Shown in pieces: positions 53,826-63,244 of a DNA stretch of 64,000 nucleotides. This stretch comes from Gluconobacter kanchanaburiensis NBRC 103587. GTDB taxonomy: Bacteria > Pseudomonadota > Alphaproteobacteria > Acetobacterales > Acetobacteraceae. The stretch spans positions 1 to 64,000 of the forward strand of contig NZ_BJVA01000001.1 in the NCBI RefSeq assembly GCF_007988905.1, read 5' to 3'. How positions within the stretch are numbered: the first letter of the stretch is position 1; each line of letters starts with the position of its first letter. The notes beneath the pieces are model-generated. The model saw only the letters and a program-made list of their open reading frames with translations, made no database searches and was not told where the DNA came from. A program made the position numbers and the translations under genes.

Positions 53826-54242
53826 GTGGCGTACTGGCTGGTGAAATCGGAGCCCGAGGCGTTTTCATGGGCGGAACAGGTTCACAATAATGTGGAACCG
53901 TGGACGGGCGTGCGGAACTATCAGGCGCGCAACAATCTCGCGGCGATGAAAACGGGAGATCTGGCGTTCTTTTACCATTCCGTTAGCGAAAAATGCATCG
54001 TGGGCGTGGTGGAGATTGTGCGGGAAGCCTATCCGGACCCGACGGCGGACGATCCGCGCTGGGTCTGCGTGGATGTCAGGGCAAACGGAGCATTCACGCG
54101 TCCCGTCAGCCTGGCCGAGATCAAGGCGGACCCCGATCTTGCGGAGATGGCGTTGCTCAGACAGTCCAGACTGTCCGTAGCGCCGGTGACGGAACAGGAA
54201 TTCCACCATCTGACCCGGATCGGCGGCTGGACGAACGCCTGA
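53826..54242 (+). CDS. EVE domain protein
   Basis: 138 residues, GTG start with AGGAG six bases upstream. PUA-like EVE fold: YWLVKSEPEAFSWAEQ, WTGVRNYQARNNLAAMKTGDLAFFYHS and RWVCVDVRA. EVE proteins bind modified bases in RNA or DNA. Bacterial relatives are linked to tRNA or to modified-DNA restriction; no restriction gene is adjacent. Divergent from ccmC. Confidence 0.92.
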   Translation: MAYWLVKSEPEAFSWAEQVHNNVEPWTGVRNYQARNNLAAMKTGDLAFFYHSVSEKCIVGVVEIVREAYPDPTADDPRWVCVDVRANGAFTRPVSLAEIKADPDLAEMALLRQSRLSVAPVTEQEFHHLTRIGGWTNA

Positions 54243-54253
54243 TAACAGTCATT

Positions 54254-54784
54254 TCAGTGAATGGGGGAAGAATCGCCATTCACGAGGATGTTCGTTTGTC
54301 CATTAACTGGATGACCAGCATAGCTCGTCGGAGAATCTTCATCCCTGTAAGGCGACTGCACGGGGGCATTGAACTTCACCGGCATGCCGAACAGTGAGAA
54401 ATGGGACGGCAGATTGTTGGGGCCATTGGTTTTCTGCTGGGCGTTCGTACCGGGCATGCCGACCGGAAGATGCGTGCGGACGCGGTCGCTGTAGCTGGCG
54501 AGGGCAGCTTCGGAATCCTCGACTTCCACATACCCGTCCGGCGGAGGAGGCGCGCCCTCGTCTGGAAGCGCGGCTTTCTGAGCGGGGGTCAGCGGCTTGG
54601 CCGGGGCAGCAACGATCTGACCCGCACTCGGTCCCATCTGCGGCAGATTGGCTGTGCCATGCGCAGCATGATGGCGGACATGGCCCGTTGCAGCCAGGGC
54701 GACAGACGACATGGTGGAAGAAGCGGTGATGAGGAGGCCGGCTGTCAGCGGAACAGACAGGATCCAGCGCGAAAATACGGTCAT
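54254..54784 (-). CDS. Exported protein of unknown function
   Basis: 176 residues from ATG 54784 (AGGAG upstream). Signal peptide (WILSVPLTAGLLITASSTMSSVALA), then a Pro/Ala/Asn-rich, low-complexity mature chain ending in PVNGQTNILVNG. No domain recognised. Probably periplasmic or secreted. Convergent with the EVE gene, 11 bases apart. Confidence 0.65.
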   Translation of the reverse strand: MTVFSRWILSVPLTAGLLITASSTMSSVALAATGHVRHHAAHGTANLPQMGPSAGQIVAAPAKPLTPAQKAALPDEGAPPPPDGYVEVEDSEAALASYSDRVRTHLPVGMPGTNAQQKTNGPNNLPSHFSLFGMPVKFNAPVQSPYRDEDSPTSYAGHPVNGQTNILVNGDSSPIH

Positions 54785-54913
54785 TGTTGTAATTCTCCTC
54801 ACCCCAGCGGTGGCCTCATGATGCCGGTATGCCCATGATGACGCCATGTTAGGATATGAAACCTGCTATCCGGTAAACGGTTTCAGGTCTTACGAACAGG
54901 AGTTTTGATCGTC

Positions 54914-55753
54914 ATGACCGCAGTGAATGACACACGGCTTCCGACCAGCGAATTCGCTTCGATGGCGCTGGATGGGGAGTCCCTTGCCCAGCTTCAGTCG
55001 GTTCTCGAAAAGGTGGAGCAGGGCCGTGGGGTACTCGTTCGTCTTGCAGATCTGATGGGGGGCGCCGTCGGACAGGCGACGCGACTCGGAATGCAGGGAC
55101 TCGGGCTGGCCCCGTCAGTGCAGGAAAAATTCCACAAAACGGCAGAACTTGCGATTGAACGGGCCTTCCGCGTGGCGGTTCTGGGCATCGATAACGATGC
55201 ACCTGCTCCCCGTAATCCCATGCGCGAAAATCTGGGACAGGCCGCCGTTGCCGTTTCCGGCGCACTGGGCGGCTTCGGAGGGATCTTCGGTCTGGCGCCG
55301 GATATCGGATTCACGACGCTGACCATCATGCGCGAAATTGCCCGCATCGCTCGCGAGGAAGGCGAAGATCTGCGCGACGAGGAAACGCGCCGGGCCTGTC
55401 TGGAAGTCTTCGCCCTGCGCAGTTTTCCGGCCCGTCAGAGTGACGATGAGAGCGAGCTTGGATTTTTCTCGGCCCGGGCGCTCCTTCGCGGACGCCCCAT
55501 CGTGATGCTGATGGCAGAAGTGGCCTCGCATTACGGGATCGGCCTGTCGCGTAAATTCGCGTTGCAGATGGTGCCGGTAGCCGGTGCGCTGTGTGGCGCG
55601 TCGCTCAACGGGGCGTTTCTGGCGCATTACCGTGCCCTGGCGCGCGCGCATTTCACGATCCGGCGTCTGGAACGCACGCATGGTCTGGCCGTTAAGGAAG
55701 CCGCCGAGGACCTGCGTGCGGGAGGGACGGGCGCATCTGAAACCTTCTCCTGA
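54914..55753 (+). CDS. EcsC family protein
   Basis: 279 residues from ATG 54914; an in-frame TTG at 54905 is too close to the AGGAG site. The glycine/alanine-rich core (GALGGFGGIFGLAPDIGFTTLTIMREIARIA) and the following acidic helix match EcsC, a family of peripheral membrane-associated proteins of unknown activity linked to ABC exporters in Bacillus. No ABC genes nearby. Confidence 0.85.
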   Translation: MTAVNDTRLPTSEFASMALDGESLAQLQSVLEKVEQGRGVLVRLADLMGGAVGQATRLGMQGLGLAPSVQEKFHKTAELAIERAFRVAVLGIDNDAPAPRNPMRENLGQAAVAVSGALGGFGGIFGLAPDIGFTTLTIMREIARIAREEGEDLRDEETRRACLEVFALRSFPARQSDDESELGFFSARALLRGRPIVMLMAEVASHYGIGLSRKFALQMVPVAGALCGASLNGAFLAHYRALARAHFTIRRLERTHGLAVKEAAEDLRAGGTGASETFS

Positions 55754-55780
55754 TCTTCAGGAGTTTCTGGGGAAAAGCCC

Positions 55781-56170
55781 ATGCCGATCGGTCTTGTCTG
55801 GCTTGGCTGGACACTGGTGCTGGCCGTCGTCCAGCTTTTCCTGACTGCTGCCGCGTGCCGCCAGCAGGACGGATTGCAATGGGCGAGCAGCAACCGCGAC
55901 GGTGATCCGCCGCGTTATACCGGAATGGCTGCGCGGCTGAAGCGCGCGCAGGCGAATCTGGCGGAAACGCTGCCCATCTTTATCGGTGCGGTTCTTCTGG
56001 CCTGGGTATCGGGCCATTACAGCCCGCTGACCGGATGGGGCGCAGGTCTCTATTTTCTTGCCCGCGCGGCTTATATCCCGGCCTACGCCTTTGGCTGGGG
56101 CCCGATCAGAAGTCTGATCTGGGGTATGTCGATGGCTGGACTTCTTCTGGTGTTGATCAGTCTCCTGTGA
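55781..56170 (+). CDS. MAPEG family membrane protein
   Basis: 129 residues, four helices, ribosome site GGGGAAAA. The RLKRAQANLAETLPIFIGAVLLA segment is the conserved MAPEG motif in helix 2. Eukaryotic relatives are microsomal glutathione transferases; bacterial ones are poorly known. Follows the EcsC gene by 27 bases and may be co-transcribed with it. Confidence 0.88.
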   Translation: MPIGLVWLGWTLVLAVVQLFLTAAACRQQDGLQWASSNRDGDPPRYTGMAARLKRAQANLAETLPIFIGAVLLAWVSGHYSPLTGWGAGLYFLARAAYIPAYAFGWGPIRSLIWGMSMAGLLLVLISLL

Positions 56171-56182
56171 AGGACGCCCCGA

Positions 56183-56416
56183 TCATGGACGGAGATCACG
56201 GTTGTCCCGCATCATCAACAGATCGATCAGCGCCGAGACAACCAGACAGACCGCGCTGATTTCCGCCAGCATAAGAAACAGGCCATGCGCTTGCGGTATC
56301 GCAAGGCGCAACAGACCGAGAATGACAAGAATAATAGCGTAAACGAAGGCTAGCGGCACGCGTGGTCTCCCGATCAATGCTCCACCCCTATCATGGGCAT
56401 CGCTGCTGCGGCTCAT
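56183..56416 (-). CDS. Small two-helix membrane protein
   Basis: 77 residues from ATG 56416. Two hydrophobic segments (VPLAFVYAIILVILGLLRLAI and LFLMLAEISAVCLVVSALIDLLMM) with basic N- and C-ends. The start lies 18 bases from the divergent aat start, so their promoters must overlap. No family recognised. Longer starts would run through aat and are rejected. Confidence 0.5.
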   Translation of the reverse strand: MSRSSDAHDRGGALIGRPRVPLAFVYAIILVILGLLRLAIPQAHGLFLMLAEISAVCLVVSALIDLLMMRDNRDLRP

Positions 56417-56434
56417 TTTTCTTCTGAAGGTTTC

Positions 56435-57103
56435 ATGATTACGGACGAGATCACGCCTGACCTTCTGCTCAAGGCCTATGCTTCGGGGATTTTCCCCATG
56501 GCTCCTGATGCGGGTAGCGAGGAACTGACATGGTACCTGCCCGAAGAACGCGGGATCATGCCGCTCGGCGGGATGCACGTTTCGAAAAAGCTCCTGAAAC
56601 TCGTGATGTCGGGCAGACTGACGGTCACGGCGGACAGGGCCTTTGACGATGTCATGCTGGCCTGCGCCGAACCCGCGCCCGGTCGGGAAACGACCTGGAT
56701 CAGCGGACGGATCCGCGCGCTTTACGGCGAACTGCACCGTCGGGGAAACGCCCGTTCCATCGAGGTCTGGAACGGCGGAACGCTCGCAGGTGGCCTGTAT
56801 GGCGTCTGCCTGCGCGGGGCTTTTTTCGGGGAGAGCATGTTTTCGCGGGAACGGGATGCTTCTAAGGTAGCACTCGTCCATCTTGTCGCCGGGCTGCGCA
56901 AGGGAGGGTACACGCTTCTGGATACACAATACACGACGCCCCATCTGACGGGGTTGGGCGGTATCGGGATTCCGGCGGCGGACTACCAGTCCCTGCTTCA
57001 CCAGGCTTTGACCGTTCGCGCGGTCTGGCCCGAAGATTTCAGTCTTCCTGCCCTTCGCGACTTCATTGCGTCACTGCGCGCCCCTGCCGGAGATCCGCCA
57101 TGA
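56435..57103 (+). CDS. aat: Leucyl/phenylalanyl-tRNA-protein transferase
   Basis: 222 residues from ATG 56435 (GAAGG five bases upstream; an earlier ATG at 56393 is less likely). Adds Leu or Phe to Arg/Lys N-termini, marking proteins for ClpAP (N-end rule). LLLKAYASGIFPMAP, the GGLYGVCLRGAFFGESMFSRERDASKVAL core and LLDTQYTTPHLTGLGG are the family signatures. Stop overlaps the next gene by four bases. Confidence 0.96.
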   Translation: MITDEITPDLLLKAYASGIFPMAPDAGSEELTWYLPEERGIMPLGGMHVSKKLLKLVMSGRLTVTADRAFDDVMLACAEPAPGRETTWISGRIRALYGELHRRGNARSIEVWNGGTLAGGLYGVCLRGAFFGESMFSRERDASKVALVHLVAGLRKGGYTLLDTQYTTPHLTGLGGIGIPAADYQSLLHQALTVRAVWPEDFSLPALRDFIASLRAPAGDPP

Positions 57104-58053
57104 CTGTTTTCCCGCACCCTGCCTCTGGATACGGAGCAGTGCTCGGCCTGCTGGGAGCGGCTCTGTGCCTGCCTTTGCCGGCCTGTGCCGAAGACCATCC
57201 CCGCCTGACACCGACACGGGACGTCACGGTCGTCTACGCGCTGGCCACGCCAAACGATGCGACCAAAGGCGGCCCGGGGACTGTGAAGGTGGCATTCTCG
57301 GGTGCTGGCGATCTGCTGCGAATTGATTCTCAGGACGGAAACGGCGTGACCATCCTCGACCGCCCGGGGCAGCAGGTGACGCTCGTGATGATGAAGCAGC
57401 AGATCTACACCCGCCTTCATCCGACCCACGGGCTGCACAATCCGTTCATGCTCGATCTGGATATGCAGTATACACCAGCGGGTCATGACACCGTGGCCGG
57501 CGTGTCCTGCGATCTGTGGACGATCCAGAGCAGCCACGGCAAGGCCACGGCATGCGTGACGACGGATGGCGTCATTCTCCGGGAAAATGGCGTGGACGCG
57601 GACGGCGTCGAGGGCTCAATCAAGGCGCTGTCAGTGTCCTATCAGGACATTCCTGCCTCGGCCTTCCAGCCCCCCGAAGGCTTTCATGAACTTCAGCCCA
57701 AAGCCCGTCCCGCGCATCAGGGCGAGGCCGGAAGCCCCACACCGTCCCCCGTGCCCGAAGCGTCAGGAAGCGACACCAAGACCACAACATCGGAAGTCAC
57801 GCCTCCCGATGCCGCCGATCCTGACACGCCCCTGATTGGCAGTCATGACGTCCCTGTTCCCGCGACCACCACGCCAGGTTCAGGCGCCTCCCAGTCTGGA
57901 AAGCAGTCCGCGGTCCTGCCTGGCCTCTTGCCGGGGCAGACGGTACAACCGGATACAACACAACCCTCCGTTCCCAATGATTCCGCGGGAGACGGCTCGG
58001 TCTCCACGCCCGATCAGCCACCGAGCGGTTCCGAGGGTGGTGACCCTAAATGA
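57100..58053 (+). CDS. Exported protein of unknown function, DUF4412-like (paralogue 1)
   Basis: 317 residues, signal peptide ending near PACA. Residues about 40-200 form a beta-rich domain (DVTVVYAL, then GVSCDLWTIQSSHGKATACVTTDG, then FQPPEGF) followed by a ~110-residue Pro/Ser/Thr/Gly-rich disordered tail. Two cysteines may form a disulfide. The domain recalls DUF4412 outer-membrane-lipoprotein-like folds. Coupled to aat and to the next gene, its shorter paralogue. Confidence 0.7.
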   Translation: MTVFPHPASGYGAVLGLLGAALCLPLPACAEDHPRLTPTRDVTVVYALATPNDATKGGPGTVKVAFSGAGDLLRIDSQDGNGVTILDRPGQQVTLVMMKQQIYTRLHPTHGLHNPFMLDLDMQYTPAGHDTVAGVSCDLWTIQSSHGKATACVTTDGVILRENGVDADGVEGSIKALSVSYQDIPASAFQPPEGFHELQPKARPAHQGEAGSPTPSPVPEASGSDTKTTTSEVTPPDAADPDTPLIGSHDVPVPATTTPGSGASQSGKQSAVLPGLLPGQTVQPDTTQPSVPNDSAGDGSVSTPDQPPSGSEGGDPK

Positions 58054-58658
58054 AAAGAATGCTCTCGGCGGGCATCGCGGTCGTGGGTGGTCTGTTGATC
58101 GCTTTCGCTCATCCGGTATGTGCGGAGGATGCGGCATCCCCCTCCGCTTCGGCAGACAGTGAAGCACCCTTCGTGACGCCCCTGCATGATGCGGACATCA
58201 CCTATGTCCTGACTACGGGGCCGTCGGGCGGGCATCTGCGCCAGCGGATGCGCTGGACGTCCGCCCTGTGGCGTCAGCGGGTAGAGACCGAAGGGTCCGC
58301 CACCGTCATGCTGACCGACTACCGGACCCACACCCTCATGGTTCTGGATCGTACCAACCATACGGCAACCGTCACGCCTGCGCCGGGAACGGGTTTTGCT
58401 GCACCGGGAACGCCTGCCACGGGAACGTGGCGCCGTGTGGGGCAGGGACATATCGCGGGGGAGGCCTGCACGATCTGGGACAGTGTCGACAGCGACAGCA
58501 GGCTGACCACATTCTGTTACACGGATGACGGGCTGATGCTGGGAGCCGTCCATGGCGGAAAGCCGGTCGTCGAAGCGGTCTCCGTTAGCCGCGCACCGCA
58601 GCCGGTCATGATTTTCGACCCGCCCCCGGGCTATCACCGGGCTGATCTCCCACACTGA
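58050..58658 (+). CDS. Exported protein of unknown function (paralogue 2)
   Basis: 202 residues with signal peptide (AVVGGLLIAFAHPVCA). Aligns with the domain of the preceding gene: DITYVLTTGPSG, IAGEACTIWDSVDSDSRLTTFCYTDDGLML, FDPPPGYH, but lacks its tail. The pair most likely arose by duplication. The start overlaps the stop of the preceding gene by four bases. Role unknown. Confidence 0.7.
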   Translation: MKRMLSAGIAVVGGLLIAFAHPVCAEDAASPSASADSEAPFVTPLHDADITYVLTTGPSGGHLRQRMRWTSALWRQRVETEGSATVMLTDYRTHTLMVLDRTNHTATVTPAPGTGFAAPGTPATGTWRRVGQGHIAGEACTIWDSVDSDSRLTTFCYTDDGLMLGAVHGGKPVVEAVSVSRAPQPVMIFDPPPGYHRADLPH

Positions 58659-58822
58659 TTCCGACAGAAAAGCCGGAAATCGGGTCTGTTACAATTTGTC
58701 CGGCTCCTGCCATGATTGGCGCCTCTTGCTGCCATTTTCATTCGGCATCTTTTCTCCCATGGACGGAAGGGAGTTCCCCCGCCGGAGCTTCTCCGTCCAC
58801 GTGTATCGAGGAGAAAGATGCC

Positions 58823-59212
58823 ATGCGTCGCATCACACGTGCAGTTCTTATGGCCGCTCCCCTGCTGATCGGCTCCGCTGTTGTTCCGAATGTCCTGGTG
58901 CCTCAGGCGCAGGCTCACTGGCATGGCGGTGGCCCGGGTTACGGCTATGGACCGGGCTACGGATATGGCGGTCCGCGCGGAGGCTGGCATGGTGGCCATC
59001 ATGACCATACCGGCGCCGTCGTCGGCGGAATTCTGGGTGGACTGGCGCTCGGAGCAGTCGGGGGCGCACTCCTTGCGCAGCCTTATGCACCTCCGCCCCC
59101 GCCGCCGCAGGTCGTTTACGCGCCGCCCCCGGTTGTCTACGCGCCGCCTCCGCAGGTTGTGTATGGCCCCCCGCCGGTTGCCGTCTATCCGGGGATGTAT
59201 CGCGGCTACTGA
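58823..59212 (+). CDS. Exported Gly/Tyr- and Pro-rich repeat protein
   Basis: 129 residues from ATG 58823 (AGGAG upstream). Signal peptide, then a GYGYGPGYGYGG / HHDH region, a glycine-zipper helix (GAVVGGILGGLALGAVGGALLA) and a proline tail of repeated VVYAPPP units. The glycine-zipper suggests outer-membrane insertion; the rest is low complexity. Function unknown. Confidence 0.7.
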   Translation: MRRITRAVLMAAPLLIGSAVVPNVLVPQAQAHWHGGGPGYGYGPGYGYGGPRGGWHGGHHDHTGAVVGGILGGLALGAVGGALLAQPYAPPPPPPQVVYAPPPVVYAPPPQVVYGPPPVAVYPGMYRGY

Positions 59213-59223
59213 GGACTACAACA

Positions 59224-59244
59224 GGGATCAGCACGGCTGATCCC
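59224..59244. terminator. Hairpin after the Gly/Pro-rich gene
   Basis: GGGATCAGC-ACG-GCTGATCCC: a perfect 9-bp stem with a three-base loop, 11 bases after the stop of the Gly/Pro-rich gene. No U-tract follows, so termination would be weak. Confidence 0.45.
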
Positions 59245-59312
59245 AAAATACTGAACGATTTTCGTCCGGTTTGCCTTGATTGGTCCGGACGGGTCGGGCA
59301 ATCATGGGTGTC

Positions 59313-59810
59313 ATGACAGCCTCTTCCCAGAAAACGGACCTGCAACCGGGCGACCGGGCGCCAGATTTCACGCTTCCGGCTTCGGGCGGGCGTACCGTCA
59401 GCAGCGCGGCCCTGACGGGCATGCCCTATCTGCTGTATTTTTATCCCAAAGCGGATACGCCCGGCTGTACGACGCAGGCCTGTGGTCTTCAGGAGGTTCT
59501 GCCGAAATTCGAGGCTGACGGCCTGACGGTCATCGGTGTGAGCCCGGACCCGGTTGCGAAGATCGAGAAGTTCGCCACGAAATACGGACTGGAGTTCCCG
59601 CTGGCGTCTGACGAGAACCATACCGTCGCGGATGCTTATGGAACCTGGGTTGAGAAATCCATGTATGGCCGGACTTACATGGGTATGGAGCGCAGTTCCT
59701 TTCTGGTCGATGGTCAGGGCGTCATTCGCAATGTCTGGCGGAAAGTGAAACCTGCGACGCATGCCGAACTGGTTGCGCAGGCCTTCCGGGATCTCGTCTC
59801 CAGAGCCTGA
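59313..59810 (+). CDS. bcp: Peroxiredoxin, BCP/PrxQ type
   Basis: 165 residues from ATG 59313; ATG 59304 is also possible. Peroxidatic Cys52 and nearby Cys57 in KADTPGCTTQACGLQE, the two-Cys spacing of PrxQ. VQPGD-like start (LQPGDRAPDFTLP), FYPK and VDGQGVIRNVWRKVK complete the family pattern. Reduces hydrogen and lipid peroxides with thioredoxin. Cytoplasmic. Confidence 0.93.
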   Translation: MTASSQKTDLQPGDRAPDFTLPASGGRTVSSAALTGMPYLLYFYPKADTPGCTTQACGLQEVLPKFEADGLTVIGVSPDPVAKIEKFATKYGLEFPLASDENHTVADAYGTWVEKSMYGRTYMGMERSSFLVDGQGVIRNVWRKVKPATHAELVAQAFRDLVSRA

Positions 59811-59867
59811 GGGCTTTTCCCAAACCTTCCAGAGGGAGACAGGCCGGAAACGCGCCGATGACCGTCT

Positions 59868-62800
59868 ATGGCCGTCCCCGACTTCCAGCATCCGTCCCGC
59901 AGGCGCTTTCAGCCGTTCACGCCCGGCCCGCACATGCCGCGCCATCTGCATGTTGCGCGGTGGGTCGCGCTCGTATGCGTGACCCCGCTTGCGCTTGTCG
60001 CAGCGACGGGAAGCGTCTTTCTGTGGCAGCTCGCCCACGGCCCGGTGGACATCACGCGCGTCTCACGGCTGGTGGAACCGGTGGCCATCGCTGCGGGCAA
60101 GCGGCCCGGGCATCCCGCCGGGCGGCTGGACTGGGACATGCTCCGTATCCAGTGGCAGCCCGCCGCGGGAGGCGTCCCTGCCGGGCTGGTCCTGATGGCA
60201 AAGGGATTGAAAGTCACCCGCTTCGACAACCGGATTGCCGAACGCGCTGATGAGGCTGATGCGGTTCTCTCCCTGAGCGCCCTGTTCAAAGGCGTGCTCG
60301 CGCCGCGGACCCTGCGTCTGAAAAACGCGTCCATCGCCCTGCGACGTCTTCCTGACGGCGACGTGGATCTGGACCTCCCCGAGCAGAAAAAAAGCGGTCG
60401 CGGTGTGCCAACCCGACTGGACAGACTCCGCTCCGTCGATGTCCATAACGTTTCCATAACACTCGCGGGTTTGCCTCAGGACCGTGTTGCGAGGCTTGGC
60501 CCCGTAGAATTGCATGCGCGCCGGATCCCCGTGAGGCCGCACGGGCGGGATTATGTCTGGATCGGTACGGGACGGACCCGTGTCGCGATCGAAGGTTTTC
60601 AGACCACACTGTCTGTGGAGGCGCGGCAGGTTGGAAGCTCCGGCGAACTGCATGTCCGTACCACGCCGTTCCAGCCCTCGGACTTGGGCATGTTCAATCC
60701 CATTGCTGCTGACTGGCATGTTCCAGTAGCGCTCGACCTGCGGGCGCTGTTTGTGCCCTACGGTATGAATGACCGTCCGTCCGATGCGGTGTTGGACGTA
60801 TTACTGGGCGAAGGCAGGGTCTTTCAGAAAACTGCTGATCCGGTCCATTTGAAGGCTGGTCGGGTCATGGTGCATCTGCGGATGGATCATGCGGGCCTGA
60901 CAGGCGCGGCGACTGTCGCGGTGCCGACCGCGACACTGGATGTTGCCGATCCTGACGGGGTCGTGACGCATGTTCATGCCTCGGCGACATTGAAGCTGGA
61001 TGATCTTCTGAAACCACGGGTTATGGACGGTGATGCGGAGGCGGGACTTGATGCCATCCGGTTTGCAACCCTTGGGTCCATCTGGCCCGCCGCCATCATC
61101 AAGGGTGGTCGCCGCTGGATTGCTAAGAACATTACGGACGGGACGGGACGGGACCTGAACGTGAAGGCCCATCTGCACAGTGATCACGGTCCGGAACGCA
61201 TCCTGCCGGTTGCGGTGCAGGGACAACTGATCGGTCACGGACTGACGGTCCACTGGCTGCGGCCTGTTCCGCCGGCGACCGGGCTTGACGCGTCCCTGCA
61301 TTTTGATGGCCCCGAGACATTGGTCATCAATCTGGCCAAAGGGATACAGTCTACGGGAGTGACGGAGAATGTGCTGCTTCCGGAAGGAGAAATCCGGATC
61401 GGCAACCTCTACGCCAAGGATCAGACGGGCGATATTTCCACGCATCTGACAGGATCTCTGACGGGGTTCATGTCAGCCCTCTCCCATCCCAGGCTGCATC
61501 TGTTGTCGCGTCATCCACTGCCCTTCACGCAGCCTTCAGGTCAGGTGGATGCGCATGTGCGGCTCACACTGCCTCTGGTCGCACATATTCCGGACGGGTC
61601 GCTGCATGTCTGGACGCAGGCGGCGTTTTCGGGCGTGCATCTGGGCAATGTCCTGATGGGACAGCCTGTGGACGACGCGGCAGGAAAAATGTCCGCGACC
61701 GAGGAGGGCCTGGATCTCATCGGAGATGGGCGGCTTGCAGGGATTCCTACTCATGTCGTGCTGCATGAGAATTTTCAGGGTGGTGCGCCATCGCGCGTGT
61801 TGCAGACGATTGATGCCCGGTCGGTTCTGGATCCGCAGTCTGCCGCGAAAGCCCGGATCGCACCGGCGGGACTGTTTGATGGACATGCTATCCTGAATGC
61901 GCATTTCGTGCAGCAGGCCAACGAGGCCTCCGATCTGAAGTTGTCTCTGGACATGACCCAGGCGGCGTTGAGTGTTCCGATCTGGGCCAAGCCGTTGGGC
62001 GAACCTGCGACGGCCATGGCGCATATCGGGTTTCAGAAAGGCCGGATGGCGGTTCTGGACGGGTTGCAGGCGCATGGGGCGGATCTTTCCGTTGCGGGGC
62101 GTGGTGTGACGCAGGGCGGGAAGCTGACCGGGATCGTGCTGGAAGGTTTCCGGATTGGCCGGACAGAGGGCGATGCGCGCATCGCGTTGCCGCAGGATAC
62201 GGACCAGCCCATTGGCGTGACGGTCGATGCGGACCCTCTGGATCTGGCGCCGATGTTTGCGCCCCATCGACCGGTTTCTGACGTAGGAGCGCAGGGAAAC
62301 ACAGGTGGAAAAAGCCCTTCCATGGGCGATAGCTGGTCCATCTCCCTGAATGCGCCGCATGTCTATTATGGCCCGAAAGCGCAGGTGGGCGGCGTTGTTT
62401 CTCAGATCGAACTGAGAAATGGTCTCCTGACATCCGGGCGGTTCGCGCTTGATGCGCCGACGCGGGTGCGGGCAGTTCTGGCCGATACGGGGCGCGAACA
62501 CCCGTTCGTGCTGGATATCGACAATCTGGGTACGCTGCTGAACGGACTGGGTTTGTATGATCGGATCCGTGGCGGTCAGACGCATCTGGATGGTGTTTTC
62601 ACTCCGGATGAGACCGTGCGCAGGGTGCCGGAGGGGCGGAATGTGAAGTCGGCCGGCCTGTGGGGTGGGCTGCCGCCATTCCGGGGGCATGTGGAAATGG
62701 GCCCATCGCAGTTCCTGCGGCCGCCGTTGACGCTGACGGCGGTGTCGGACTTGTCACCGCTGCACTGGCTGACCAATCATCTGGACCGTTTTGAAATCAC

Positions 62801-63128
62801 TCATCTGTCCACACGGCTCAGTCTGGCAGGGAACATGCTGCTGCTGCATGATGGGGTGATCGGCAATCAGGCGCTTGGTGCCACGATGGAAGGGCCGATA
62901 GACCTGAAAACGTCCGAGCTGAATCTTAACGGGACGATCGTGCCGCTGTTCGGGTTGAATGCGCTGCCCGGGAAGCTGCCTGTTCTGGGGCATCTGATGT
63001 CGCCCGAAAAGGGCGGTGGATTGCTCGCGGCGACGTTTGATCTGCATGGGACCGTGGAAAAACCGGATCTTACGGTCAATCCATTATCGATGCTGTTGCC
63101 GGGTGTCATGCGGCGCATCCTTCATTAA
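59868..63128 (+). CDS. Large AsmA-like / YhdP-type inner-membrane-anchored protein
   Basis: 1086 residues; start ATG 59868, or ATG 59934 just before the helix. One N-terminal helix (about 29-52), then a huge beta-rich periplasmic body, and a C-terminal AsmA-like block (LNLNGTIVPLFGLNALPGKLPVLGHLMSPEKGGGLLAATFDLHGTVEKPD). YhdP/TamB relatives bridge the periplasm to move phospholipids outward. Single gene. Confidence 0.85.
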   Translation: MAVPDFQHPSRRRFQPFTPGPHMPRHLHVARWVALVCVTPLALVAATGSVFLWQLAHGPVDITRVSRLVEPVAIAAGKRPGHPAGRLDWDMLRIQWQPAAGGVPAGLVLMAKGLKVTRFDNRIAERADEADAVLSLSALFKGVLAPRTLRLKNASIALRRLPDGDVDLDLPEQKKSGRGVPTRLDRLRSVDVHNVSITLAGLPQDRVARLGPVELHARRIPVRPHGRDYVWIGTGRTRVAIEGFQTTLSVEARQVGSSGELHVRTTPFQPSDLGMFNPIAADWHVPVALDLRALFVPYGMNDRPSDAVLDVLLGEGRVFQKTADPVHLKAGRVMVHLRMDHAGLTGAATVAVPTATLDVADPDGVVTHVHASATLKLDDLLKPRVMDGDAEAGLDAIRFATLGSIWPAAIIKGGRRWIAKNITDGTGRDLNVKAHLHSDHGPERILPVAVQGQLIGHGLTVHWLRPVPPATGLDASLHFDGPETLVINLAKGIQSTGVTENVLLPEGEIRIGNLYAKDQTGDISTHLTGSLTGFMSALSHPRLHLLSRHPLPFTQPSGQVDAHVRLTLPLVAHIPDGSLHVWTQAAFSGVHLGNVLMGQPVDDAAGKMSATEEGLDLIGDGRLAGIPTHVVLHENFQGGAPSRVLQTIDARSVLDPQSAAKARIAPAGLFDGHAILNAHFVQQANEASDLKLSLDMTQAALSVPIWAKPLGEPATAMAHIGFQKGRMAVLDGLQAHGADLSVAGRGVTQGGKLTGIVLEGFRIGRTEGDARIALPQDTDQPIGVTVDADPLDLAPMFAPHRPVSDVGAQGNTGGKSPSMGDSWSISLNAPHVYYGPKAQVGGVVSQIELRNGLLTSGRFALDAPTRVRAVLADTGREHPFVLDIDNLGTLLNGLGLYDRIRGGQTHLDGVFTPDETVRRVPEGRNVKSAGLWGGLPPFRGHVEMGPSQFLRPPLTLTAVSDLSPLHWLTNHLDRFEITHLSTRLSLAGNMLLLHDGVIGNQALGATMEGPIDLKTSELNLNGTIVPLFGLNALPGKLPVLGHLMSPEKGGGLLAATFDLHGTVEKPDLTVNPLSMLLPGVMRRILH

Positions 63129-63244
63129 GGCTGCGGGCGAGGTCATGCTCAGATAACGGACAGGTAGGGATTACTCAGAGCCGCCTGCTTCCCCATATTC
63201 ATGATAAAACTTTCTGAGAATGGGCCGGAGAACGGGAGACGCCA

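Noticed and set aside
61536-62690. 384-codon minus-strand open frame opposite the AsmA-like gene
   Set aside because: Low-complexity, Arg/His/Pro-rich product typical of antisense GC-rich frames; no start signal or domain.
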